A stretch of 64,000 bases of DNA, taken from Cryptomeria japonica. Lineage: Eukaryota > Streptophyta > Pinopsida > Cupressales > Cupressaceae. The notes below the pieces were generated by a model. That model searched no databases, was not told the DNA's origin, and saw only the letters and a program-made list of their open reading frames with translations. This document shows, in pieces, positions 22,090 through 31,763 of the stretch. The DNA lies in assembly GCF_030272615.1 (NCBI RefSeq), contig NC_081407.1:374405018-374469017 (forward strand), read 5' to 3'. Numbering within the stretch: position 1 is the first letter of the stretch; the number at the start of each line of letters is the position of its first letter. The position numbers and the translations under genes are program-made.

Positions 22090-23022
22090 TCATTTGCTGT
22101 CAATGGAGTCATGTCTGGATTCTTGTAATCGGTGGGTTACAATCTGAAAAATATCTATCAAAACCAAATTTAAACCATTACTGAATGTTTTGCTGTCTTT
22201 TATTGCCTCTTGAGTTCTCTGCAATGTACCAGTGAGTATGTGCATTTTCTCTTTTGGTGTCTTCAGTCTAGAAACAAGAGCCTCAGATATTTCTTTTCTC
22301 AAAGAAATGAGGTATTCTAGTCTTGGACCAAGTCTACATTTCAAGTCCTTTGCTTTATCCTTTATTCTTTCTTTGTCCTTTTCTAATTTCTCAATTTTGT
22401 CTTCTTGTTCTGTAATTTTCCTTTCTATCTCCAAAAATGAATCCGATGTACCTATCAGATTGTCAGCAATATTATTAATCTCATCCTGTGCTTTGCTGAT
22501 TTCTTTGTCTAGATCTTCTGTTAGGACATTTGTCTTACAAGTGTCCCTGTACAGTTTCTTGAAGTCAAAAATTATTTCTCCAAGTTCTGGTAATAGGGTA
22601 TCTATTTTCTCCTTGTCCTTCTTCACAATTTCCTCAAAGAATTTTTCTTTTTCTTTTATCATCCTTTCCTTAAATGTATCCTCACTTATTTGGTCTAGTG
22701 TTATTAGGTTGCTAGTTATATACTTAGACAATGTGTCTAATTGGCTCAAAGAATCTTTATTATCTATGTTACACTTTGGAGCTATCATCTTCAAAATTGG
22801 TAAAGTGTCATCTATAGCCTTATAAGATTGTGCATTGCACTCTATTATTTTTTTTATTGAATCCAAGAGTACCTCTGTTACATTTGTTGGTCTGAATTCA
22901 GTCATTGATTTGCCGGATGACTGTCCAACTGTTCTCACAATCTGTAGTCCATCAGTTGTGGTGATAGCTTTGCTTTCCTCTTTCTCTGGAGGATCTATTT
23001 GAGTTTGCATTTCCAATACCAA
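22090..23022 (-). CDS. NK-1 second protein, C-terminal coiled-coil part
   Basis: 310 open codons. The first ~100 residues have no named motif; the middle and end are heptad-rich and charged (FEEIVKKDKEKIDTLLPEL, ITEQEDKIEKLEKDKERIKD), a strong coiled coil. NK-2 keeps the same segment at 43736-44104, with shared pattern LYK/RDTCK...TEDLDKEI...ADNLIG and GPRLEYLISLR / GPRLDNLITQR. A ~200-bp degenerate stretch with stops (23023-23239) separates it from the rest of the second protein. It ends about 180 bp before the PPT. Function is not recognised; a structural role is a guess. Confidence 0.6.
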   Translation of the reverse strand: MVLEMQTQIDPPEKEESKAITTTDGLQIVRTVGQSSGKSMTEFRPTNVTEVLLDSIKKIIECNAQSYKAIDDTLPILKMIAPKCNIDNKDSLSQLDTLSKYITSNLITLDQISEDTFKERMIKEKEKFFEEIVKKDKEKIDTLLPELGEIIFDFKKLYRDTCKTNVLTEDLDKEISKAQDEINNIADNLIGTSDSFLEIERKITEQEDKIEKLEKDKERIKDKAKDLKCRLGPRLEYLISLRKEISEALVSRLKTPKEKMHILTGTLQRTQEAIKDSKTFSNGLNLVLIDIFQIVTHRLQESRHDSIDSK

Positions 23023-23239
23023 AGGCTTGGGCTTTTCAGATGTAGCCGGTGGTACAGTCTAAGTAGGTGCCTGAGAAGGAGCCTGTTGCTCTACCTATTT
23101 CTCTATGTTTTCCTCAGCAAGATCATGTTGCTCTGATGGTTTCCTTGTTTGTGCTTTAGATGATTTCTTTGTAGTGTCCACTGTCGGTTTTTCTTTGTTT
23201 ACCTCTGTACTGCCTACTTCTGGTGACTCAGTTGGTTTT

Positions 23240-23740
23240 TCATTCAGTAGTTGTCAGTGGCTCAGTAGATGCATCAGTATGCACATCTGTAGTTTTTTCC
23301 TTTCCAGTATCCGGGGGTTCATTTGATCCTTCAATTTGTTGTTGTTCCCCAATTCCAATGTTTTCAACTGCAACATTTCCTGTTGGTGGCTCTGTTGCCA
23401 CATCTGTCTTCTTATTTGATTCCTTATCCACCACAATATTGACTTCCTGAGTGTCAATGTTCGTTGTGTATAACACCTCAGAATCAGGATTTGTATCCTC
23501 ATGTGGTGTATCCATACTCTTAGTTGTCAGTTGATTGTCAGTAGTGTCTACCGGTGGAGTATCTAAAGGCGATGGGGGTAAGTTATTAGTTATCTTTATA
23601 CTAGGAGGTCCACCTACCTTACCTTTTCCCTTATCCATGTCCTTTTGATATACTTTGATGGTTTTAGGTTTTTGATACTCTTCCCATTTCTCTTTTTCTA
23701 CCAGGAATATATCCCATGCATCTGTTGTTTCTTTTGTTAC
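23240..23740 (-). pseudogene. NK-1 second protein, middle part left of the Tat-2 insertion
   Basis: Continues the frame cut at 36937 on the far side of Tat-2. It opens with KETTDAWDIFLVEKEKWEEY, then becomes a Thr/Pro/Asp-rich low-complexity linker with many TT, DT and EPP pairs and no hydrophobic core. It stops at 23240. The Tat-2 LTR starts exactly one target duplication (GTTAC) before, so the ORF was intact across this point when Tat-2 inserted. Confidence 0.7.
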
Positions 23741-24504
23741 TATAGACACCTAAAATTGTCCAGTCTAATTAAATAAATATTATTTATTTAATTATCTAAG
23801 CTTAATTCTTCTATTAATTAAATAAATCTTTATTTATTTAATTAATTCATTTATCCTTTTCTAGCCTTATTTCTCATTTAAATAAATACATTTATTTATT
23901 TAAATTATCATTTTCCTAAATTAAATAAATATCTTATTTATTTAATTGGTCCCACTTCTTCTATTAATTAAATAAATCTTTATTTATTTAATTAATTCAT
24001 TATCCTTTTCCACCTATGACACATGCCATTCATCTCTTAATTCCTACACTACCTACTTCTTTCATTATTTTATTATTTCTTCTACCTACCCTCTAATCCT
24101 AACCGACCTCCTTTTTACACCTCTCAATCTTATCCCTCCATTTCTTATAGTGTCTTCTATTTAAGATGTCTCCTTCATTATCAAACCCTAATGAACTATT
24201 TTTTATCATTTGACTATACTACGATCCTACTTGCAACCACATTCTGTTCTTTGTTGAGCTCTTGTGCACATAAAATCTGAGAGCAAATATATCAAGCAAG
24301 ATCAATGGAGATAGGAATAATGGAGATCAAAACCCTATTGGACATGTAATGGTATGATCTTTGTGATTTCATTTGATTTGCATTGTCTTAGGTAATCTTC
24401 ATATGTTATGGTGGATCTTTGTTGTTGTTAGGCTAGGGTTTGGTGGTTGAATTCATTTAGCCTTTCAATATTGTTATTATTGTTATCCATTTTCACCATA
24501 TATA
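23741..24504 (+). repeat. Tat-2 5' LTR
   Basis: Starts TATAGACACC (TGTAGACACC in the 3' copy) and ends ACCATATATA. It is rich in TTAATTAAATAAAT palindromic motifs (23765-24000). The start is the same ten bases as the Tat-1 LTR, but the bodies differ in length (about 760 versus 1600 bp) and sequence. Confidence 0.9.
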
Positions 24505-24507
24505 TTT

Positions 24508-24526
24508 TGGCATGCTCGGTGGGACA
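24508..24526 (+). promoter_or_regulatory. Tat-2 putative primer-binding site
   Basis: TGGCATGCTCGGTGGGACA begins 3 nt after the LTR end. Position and the TGG start fit a tRNA primer site. It differs from the Tat-1 site, so the two use different tRNAs. I cannot name the tRNA safely. Confidence 0.6.
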
Positions 24527-24559
24527 TGCATTTTTCTTAGATCTGTGTTTTTGCAGATT

Positions 24560-25480
24560 TTTCTAACCCTATATTGCTGTTTTGAAAAACAATTTGGAGA
24601 ATAACCTTGTGCAGTTAGGGTTTTGGACCAAAAATCAAGATCTTGGAGAGATTTGATCATATCTCACAAACGGATAGGAAATTTTACACCAAATTTTTTT
24701 TGTAGGTTGAAGAAAGTATCAGGAGCTCTCAAGACAAAATTCAGATTGTTTTGAGCATATTTTCATTTTCTATGAATTCTTTATGACTTTTCATAAAAAA
24801 TTAATTTTGACAGAAAATGAGAGAATTTTTTGGATTTTCTTACATTTTTGGTAATCTCTCATAATTATACACAGGATATGTTCTTTTTAATTTTAATTTT
24901 GATGCAAAATATTTCACTAAAAATTGGATCTTTAAAAATTAGGGTTTTTCCTTATTTTGATCATATATCACAAATGGATTTTAATTTTGGCATAAAATTT
25001 TTTGTACAAGTTAGGAAAAGTATCATAAGGATCAAGTACAAATTTCAAAATTTTTGGATTGATTTTTAAATTTATATGAATTTTTTATGATTTTTCATAA
25101 AAAATTAATTTTGAGAGAAAATTAGCAAATTTTTTAGATTTTATTACATTTTTGGAAATATCTCATAATTATACATAGGATTTGGTGTTTTTTATTTTAA
25201 ATTTTATGTAGAATAATTCCTCAAAAATTAGATCTTTGAAAATTAGGGTTTTGCATTATTTTACTCATATCTCACAAACTGCTTGGATTTGTTGTAGAAA
25301 TTTTTTTATGAAGCTTTGGAAGACCATCAGGACTCTCCAGTAAAAATTTTAGATTTTTTGGATCTATTTTGCATTTTATATGAATTTTTTATGATTTTTC
25401 ATAAAAAATTAATTTTTGGAGCAAATTAGCAAATTTTTTGGATTTTCTTACATTTTTGAAAATCACTTGAAATTTTACAG
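24560..25480 (+). repeat. Degenerate ~300-bp tandem repeat in the Tat-2 leader
   Basis: Three to four diverged units. Anchors are TTTTTATGATTTTTCATAAAA (near 24780, 25084, 25386), followed by AAATTAATTTTG and later TTACATTTTTG and CTCATATCTCACAAA. Each anchor is itself a near-perfect palindrome (ATGA-TTTTTCAT). Confidence 0.65.
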
Positions 25481-25784
25481 GTGGTATTTTTTATGATGAA
25501 TCAAATCTTTGAATTGGTCAACAAAATGCATTGTTGAAGGCCCTTACTTCACAAAGTCTTTTGGATCTAAAATTTACCTAACTTGTGTGCTTGCAGGAAG
25601 GGGTGATCATTTGAAACAATTCAAACTACTAACAACTCTTTGTTGCAGGTCCTTGTCAAGGGTTTTTTGGATTTTTATTGTGTGCCTTGTTTTCATAGAC
25701 TAGCAAACACTTCCATTGGTGCACTAAAATTGAATCATTGTCTTTTGTGTCTTGAGCAATAGGCTCTTTTTGTTTAATCTTTAG

Positions 25785-26310
25785 AGGGCCTGTCTTCCCG
25801 TGTGGTCATTAGGACTACTAGTGAGAAGAGAATGACCCAAGTGGTAGCGAGGAAAACCCACCTCTTCCAAACCACTATAAACAAATGTATTCATGGTGAA
25901 AACTATGAATAACGTGTGCTGATTAGTTCATACTGACACTATGTCTCCCCATAAACCCATTTGATCAAATTTATTTGATCAGTTGTAGGGCGTAACCCCT
26001 ACCGGCTGGGAGCCTTCTATATTTACAGAGCTGAAAGTGCCACATGTATGGCCACACGAGCGGATGCCCTTACTAGCACCTTTTTGTTTTAGAAGCCCAA
26101 ATCCTTCTAGTTGTTGGGGCAGGAGGTCAGACCTCTGGTAGCGGCCCACACACATACGGTTCTTAGTAGAGATACAAAGTTTGCCACGGGGAGTTTTCAT
26201 GGGGCCTGATGCTTGGCTGACCCGAGAAGTGAGTGCCGAGGGTGGAGCCAGTGAGGTCAAACATCTAAGTATCCGCTTTGAATAGCGTAGCCTCGGGGGT
26301 AAAACCCTAT
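25785..26310 (+). promoter_or_regulatory. Tat-2 copy of the conserved Tat leader block
   Basis: Same ordered motifs as Tat-1 minus strand 17585-17060, for example GGGCCTGTCTTCCCG, GAGAAGAGAATGACCCAA, GGGGAGTTTTCATGGGG, TGATGCTTGGCTG, GAGAAGTGAGTGCCG and GTCAAACATCTAAGTAT. It stands at a similar place before gag (about 0.75 kb here, 1 kb in Tat-1). Confidence 0.7.
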
Positions 26311-27063
26311 GTGGGATCAACAACTATTGTCTTGGCCAGCCATAAGAATTGTGCTTGACTTATTTTAAACATTCAAACATTCAAGACCAAACAGCAAAAC
26401 ATTGTGTCTTTTGTGTCTTCAAGTGTATGCAAAACAATTTTACATCAAACAACACACTTTTCTTGGAGTCATTGTCAGTCTAAACACTTGCAAACATTGA
26501 GTCCTCATCAACATTGTGTCCTCTTGTCACGAAAAATAGTCAAACATTCAGATTTGGTCACAACCAATAACTTCAGAAATTGGAAAAATTTTACAGTCCA
26601 ACAAACACGAGCAATCAGTTTTGGAATTCTTGAGCTTCCTAGGTTGTTTCTCCAGGTTACATTTAGCATTCAACCTGTCTTTGGGTCTCACACAGTCCAT
26701 CATTGCTTCACATCTCATTTTACATTCACACTTATCTAAACTTGAGTTAAAAGGTCACTTGCTTGTCCTCATCATACTTTGTCAACACACTACATACAAC
26801 AACACTTTGCTAAGTGGTCCCTCATCAAGGTTTCTTACCTTTGGGTCTCATTTGGTCTTACTTAGAGTCAAGGTCAACTTACCTCATCAAGAGAAACTAT
26901 CCTCTGTTTGGAAGTCACACCTACTCTACTACATACATACTTGGTCTTACACCTTGGACATTGCAAGTACACCTCAGATTTATTTACATTCCATCCAACT
27001 CTTGGTCTTCCATACTTTTTCCATTTTCATCTAGTCTCACACATCTCGGTTAATACCTAGTTC

Positions 27064-28505
27064 ATGGTTGAAACTTGTCTTCAAAAATCTAAGAGAGAAG
27101 CTAAAGAGGCTCAAGAGTCCGCAAACATGAGTTCTTATGAGTATGATAATGATATCTTTTTCAATTTTGATCATACTACATTACTTGACATGGATGCCTA
27201 TAGAAACATTCCAAATGTTGAGAACATGGACACTACAAACAACAATGATACACACAATGACAATATGGACAACTTTCCAGTACATTCAGCAGATGTGGAA
27301 GAATCCATTATGAATCCCCATTTTAATCGATTGGTTGAGGAAATAATGAGGAGGGATAGACAATACTTCCTACAAATGATGGCACAAAGTGGAGCCAAGA
27401 TACCTCATGATTTCGACATGTCTCAAATAATGGAAAATCGACCTTTGCAACAAACTCACTCCAACATGGATCAAAGGAGGCCTAATAGTGGAGGACATAG
27501 AGGACCAAATATGGTGTCGGAATCACCTTCGTCTTTGCTTCAAAAACCAGAGGTCCCACATACACATGATCAAGCATATGATACTCACATTTGCAGACCA
27601 TTATGGAAGTCTTATGCAGAAAGATATGCTCAATCACATGACAATGCTAAGGATCAACCATCAAAACAATTGGATATTCAAAGGCATGCTCAAAATTTGG
27701 ACACAAGGAAACCCCATGTCAAATTTGGGGGCAACATAGTAGAACATGACATGCCTGTAGAGTATGGTATACATGCACAAAATAGATATGATGTTCCTCA
27801 ACATGAATCTATACCAAGTGGTCCATATATGCAGCATCACTATAGACCTCCTCCATATGAACATGTGTATGATCAATATCATCCATATATGCAACATGCT
27901 CCTCCTCCAATTGGTGCCTCAAGCATGGGGTATGGTCTGAGAAGTTGATCTCCACCTAAGAGCAATTTGGAGCAACAAATCAGGGACTTACAAAAGAAAA
28001 TGGAGGACATAAATACACCGAAGCCAAAATACACAATGAGAGACATATGTCCTTATCCATTTGACAAGAGCATTCCAATGCCTCCTTTTCCTACACACTT
28101 TGTGACACCTAAGTTTGATAAGTATAGAGGAAAAGGGGATCCTAAGGCACACATAAGATAGTTTTTCATAGCTTGCATTGAAGTAGCAGCAGAAGAGACA
28201 TATTTGATGAGATTATTCCCACAAAGCTTAGGTGATCAAGCTATGGAATGGTTCTCCCAACTACCACCTGGTATTAAGTCATGGGGTGACTGAGCAGAGG
28301 CATTTATTCAACATTTCTCCTACAACATAGAGACAGACATATCTGTCACCACTTTGTGCAACACCAAGAAAAAAGAAGGAGAGTCTTTTGCATCATTTTT
28401 ACAAAGATGGAGGAATTTAGCCAACAGATGCTCTTGTGAAATTCCACAAAAACAAATGGTAGAAATGTTAACAAAGACATTGGTTATGATCTAAGAAAAG
28501 CTTGT
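27064..28505 (+). pseudogene. Tat-2 gag N-terminus and capsid-like domain
   Basis: An open frame of 294 codons (27064-27948) starts MVETCLQKSKREAKEAQES, with Asp/Asn-rich and His/Pro/Tyr-rich segments and no named domain. In the same frame follow a short helix (NLEQQIRDLQKKMEDI) and the Retrotrans_gag domain: MPPFPTHFVTPKFDKYRGKG, then TAG at 28159, FFIACIEVAAEETYLM, GDQAMEWFSQLPPG, a TGA after SWGD, and ESFASFLQRWRNLANRC. A frameshift near 28490 moves to the frame of the next segment. Compared with Tat-1 the N-terminal part is shorter and lacks the Gln-rich repeats. Confidence 0.85.
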
Positions 28506-29342
28506 TTGTCCACCTTCAAGGATGTCATTGAAAAGGGCTTAGCGATAGAAAAGGTTCTAATTGAACAAGGAGTCATTAAGATATTCAAGGAAAACAAAGA
28601 TGACTTTAAAGGAAAAGACAAGCCAAGATTTTGGAATAAAAACAAGAACACAGTCAATGATGGTGTTGTTGATGCCAATACAGTGCGACCCAAATTCATC
28701 TTTTCAAGATCAAGTTCTACAAACAATCAAGTGAATACTCAAACAACTTCTAGATCACGAAGGAAGTACACCCCATTGGGAGAACCACTTGAGTCAGTCT
28801 TCAAGAAGCTAGTGGCAAACAAGGTAATCATAGTTCCAGATTTTCCTTCATACAAACCAAAGGTTAAACCAAATTGGTGGAATGATGATGAGTATTGTGA
28901 ATTTCATAAGAGTAAAGGTCATAAGACAAGAAATTGTCATCGACTGAAGAACATCGTACAAGATCTCATTGATAGAGGTGACATTGAGATTGAGGGACAC
29001 TCATCCAACCAAGAACATGAGATGTTTAAGGAACCATTCCCAAAACATGACAAAGGAAAAGCTAAATCCATAGATGACCAAACCAGAGCATCCTACAACT
29101 ATGATTCAACTATCAATCACATCTCGATGGACAATTATGTCTCTACTATTATCATCAAGGACAAAACTCCTGAGAATCCTACTCAGAGACCCAAGATTGT
29201 CCTAAAAGGTGTTGGATCTTCTTCCGAACCTACTTCTAAATGTCATGTTACAACCCGTCGAGGTAAAATTACTTTGCCAGGTGCTTCAACTAAAAACACT
29301 GCTTCTTCGTCAACCAAACCTGAGTATGACCTTGTAGAATAG
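28506..29342 (+). CDS. Tat-2 gag C-terminus with zinc-knuckle-like nucleocapsid
   Basis: 278 open codons. It starts at the end of the capsid domain (STFKDVIEKGLAIEKVLIEQ). A basic linker then leads to the nucleocapsid-like motif WWNDDEYCEFHKSKGHKTRNC and RLKNIVQDLIDRGDIEIEG, both closely matching Tat-1. The tail is Ser/Thr/Lys-rich and includes CHVTTRRGKITLPG. It ends at TAG 29340-29342; the next frame (29424) is in phase, so gag and protease were one chain. Confidence 0.85.
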   Translation: MSTFKDVIEKGLAIEKVLIEQGVIKIFKENKDDFKGKDKPRFWNKNKNTVNDGVVDANTVRPKFIFSRSSSTNNQVNTQTTSRSRRKYTPLGEPLESVFKKLVANKVIIVPDFPSYKPKVKPNWWNDDEYCEFHKSKGHKTRNCHRLKNIVQDLIDRGDIEIEGHSSNQEHEMFKEPFPKHDKGKAKSIDDQTRASYNYDSTINHISMDNYVSTIIIKDKTPENPTQRPKIVLKGVGSSSEPTSKCHVTTRRGKITLPGASTKNTASSSTKPEYDLVE

Positions 29343-29423
29343 TTAGGGAAGACACTCGCGCTCATCTCCATACTTGAGCTCTTATGCATATCCCCCACTC
29401 ATAAAGCTATTCTTGACAAAATC

Positions 29424-31151
29424 TTGAGAGACATTGTTGTTCCTACTGATCTGAACGTGGACCAATTTCAAGCCATGGTGGGATACCTTTCCATTCCACA
29501 TTCCCTTACCTTCACAGAAGCTGATGATGCCTCTATAAGTCAGCCACATAATGCACCATTACATGTTGAAGCCTTCATACACAAACATAGAATCAAACGA
29601 GTCCTGATAGATGGAGGAGCTGGTCTAAACATTTGTACATTGAGCACTATTAAACAATTGGGATATTCTAACAAAGCTATGAATGCTACAAACAAACTTA
29701 CCATCAAGGCATATGATGATGAAGAACGTTCATCCAAAGGCACAGTCACCTTACCTCTCAGAGTTGGACCGGTTACGAAAGATGTGATTTGTCAAGTCCT
29801 AGACCTTGATCTCACATACAACATATTGCTAGGACATCCATGGATTCATGAGATTGGTGCATTACCATCTACATATCATCGATGTATCAAGTTTCCGCAC
29901 AATGGAGTTGAAGTGACCATTAAAGTTGACCCAAATCCATTCATATATTGCAACAATCTGCAACCTGGATCAGAAATAACAATCCCAGTCAATCGAGAAT
30001 CTATTCCTTCATCAGCATATGTGGATCCAAAATCCTTGCCTTCTGCATCAAAACAAGCAAAGCTCAACGAAAAATTCAAGGTTAAAGACATGGGATGTGG
30101 TGAGTATATCTTTCATGTTGATCAACTCCCACTATCTCCTAAGGTATTCAGTCGACAAGGACAACCTACAAACAATTTGCAAGGAATTGGGTGTGAACCA
30201 CCTAGTGTTGTGGCTACTAAGTCTGAATGCAAATCTCCTTTAGTGGTGCAAGCAACTCTTGATATCAATAGTCCTAAGAGTGGTTCGAGCAAAGAATCTA
30301 TTGAGTGTATTGCCAACCCTCTTGAGAGCTCACATAGCCTTACCATATCATCTACTCATTCCATTTTCACTCCTCTCCCAGACTTGGATCAACAAGAACT
30401 AGAAAAGCCCTTACTCATTGGGGATGACAAATCAAGCTTTGAAAAGAAAAATCTAAAAGTCAAAAATAAAGAAAAGTCCTTTATTCCAAATCGAAATCAA
30501 AAGCTACTGGAATCAGCAAAAATCAAAGTCAAGGATAAAAATCCTATGAAGCAAAAAGATAAAGAGTTGATCTCCCCTAATATCAAAATAACTGGGGGCA
30601 AAAGTTCTACAATTTCAAGTCAAAAAGAATACTTGTCGATCCTAAGTCTCCATCATGCTATCCTACTTTCACTTCTTTTCACAGTCATAAGCCTTCATAA
30701 CTCATCTACTTGTTCCACGCATCCTTTCCCTTATGGCAATACATCATGGACCTTTAATGGAGCTTCCTTGAGGGACTTTTTTATCAGTGATGCCCAAACT
30801 TCTTCAGGTGACACACATATGGGCCTACGTAGTCCACACATTAGTAATTCTATCTTAGTTCCTTTATCAAGGAAGACAGTCACTCAAGCTACACATTATT
30901 CAGTCAAGGAACGTTGCAGTTACAATCATAAGGTTAAGCCTCACACACTTGAGGTGGGTGACTTGGTTCTCAAAGAAAACCCCAAGAATCAGCAAGACAG
31001 AGAGAAGAAGGGCAAGTTTGAACCAAACTGGCTTGGTCCTTACATCATTACAGCAGCATATGGATCTGGGGCATATCAGCTCTCAACTACAGAAGGTGAA
31101 CCTTTGGAGGATCCTATCAATAGCATGCACCTTTGCAAGTTTTACACATAG
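29424..31151 (+). CDS. Tat-2 protease fused directly to the integrase C-terminal tail
   Basis: 575 uninterrupted codons. The protease motif VLIDGGAGLNICTLSTIKQL lies about 60 residues in, with LDLDLTYNILLGHPWIHEI after it. A Ser/Lys-rich stretch follows. From about 30900 the chain matches only the last ~75 residues of Tat integrase: LEVGDLVLKENPK, KGKFEPNWLGPYIITAAYG, AYQLSTTEGEPLEDPINSMH. RT, RNase H, second RNase H and the zinc and DDE parts of integrase are absent, as is the G-patch seen in Tat-1. The deletion kept the frame open, which is unusual beside the stop-ridden gag. Confidence 0.85.
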   Translation: MRDIVVPTDLNVDQFQAMVGYLSIPHSLTFTEADDASISQPHNAPLHVEAFIHKHRIKRVLIDGGAGLNICTLSTIKQLGYSNKAMNATNKLTIKAYDDEERSSKGTVTLPLRVGPVTKDVICQVLDLDLTYNILLGHPWIHEIGALPSTYHRCIKFPHNGVEVTIKVDPNPFIYCNNLQPGSEITIPVNRESIPSSAYVDPKSLPSASKQAKLNEKFKVKDMGCGEYIFHVDQLPLSPKVFSRQGQPTNNLQGIGCEPPSVVATKSECKSPLVVQATLDINSPKSGSSKESIECIANPLESSHSLTISSTHSIFTPLPDLDQQELEKPLLIGDDKSSFEKKNLKVKNKEKSFIPNRNQKLLESAKIKVKDKNPMKQKDKELISPNIKITGGKSSTISSQKEYLSILSLHHAILLSLLFTVISLHNSSTCSTHPFPYGNTSWTFNGASLRDFFISDAQTSSGDTHMGLRSPHISNSILVPLSRKTVTQATHYSVKERCSYNHKVKPHTLEVGDLVLKENPKNQQDREKKGKFEPNWLGPYIITAAYGSGAYQLSTTEGEPLEDPINSMHLCKFYT

Positions 31152-31763
31152 CTCTTCGGAATATCCTAATTCAAAAATACAAAAAATTCAAAAAATTTCA
31201 AAAATACAAAAAAATTATAAAACAAAAAAAATCATTACTTGGTGAAAACCTGGCAAACAGGTGCCTTGTGACAACAAAAAACATTGAAAAATCAAAAAAA
31301 GTAAAGAGAAATAATTTCGTCCAATGGTGAAAACCACTTTGGTGGCGCCCTGGGCAAGTACCATGGTGAAAACTGGGTCACCAGCGCCATGTGTAGAGAC
31401 ATTACTCCTCCCTCCTTTAGGATTCTCTTTCATTCTTTCACTTTGCACACACTCACAACCTATTCGTTCATAATAAACTTACCCATTCCCATCATGGCTT
31501 GTTATTGATCTACCCAAGATTGGTTAGCCATTCATAATAAACCTCCCTTTTCACCTCCCTTTTCATCCATAATAAATCAGATCCTATCTGTGGCTAAGGA
31601 AAATCCTACATCTAGTGATGGGTGTGGAACTAAGAGCATCACATGTTTCGAGGAGTACAGTTTCTTCCAGCTTCCTTCAGTCTATTCGTGCACAATCCGC
31701 AATAAAGCAACATCTACATCACCAATCCACAATAAAGTTTCATCTTCTTTGCAATAAAGTATC
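31152..31763 (+). other. Tat-2 3' region before the solo LTR
   Basis: No coding. 31234-31395 holds two GGTGAAAAC motifs with GGGCAAGTACCATGGTGAAAAC between, shared with Tat-1 (minus strand 7710-7638). 31460-31765 carries six or more AATAAA/AATAAAG elements in pyrimidine-rich sequence (for example CACAATAAAGTTTCATC, GCAATAAAGTATC), a possible polyadenylation region. Confidence 0.65.

Larger units (their letters stand above)
24527..27063 (+). other. Tat-2 5' leader
   Basis: No convincing ORF. 24560-25480 has three or four degenerate ~300-bp repeats built on 'atgaattttttatgatttttcataaaaaattaattttg' type sequence (near 24771, 25078, 25380), each followed by a TTACATTTTTGGAAAT-like segment. 25785-26310 is the block shared with Tat-1. 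26340-27060 is Thr/Leu-rich by chance translation with no domain. Gag starts at 27064. Confidence 0.7.

Noticed and set aside
22232-22825. A 197-codon plus-strand frame opposite the NK-1 coiled coil
   Set aside because: Mirror frame of a Lys/Glu-rich coiled coil, giving a Ser/Phe/Leu-rich shadow. The minus strand carries the conserved pattern with NK-2.
26404-27053. Plus-strand frames in the Tat-2 leader just before gag
   Set aside because: Overlapping frames in a Thr/Ser/Leu-rich composition, no domain, no Tat-1 counterpart. Kept as leader.
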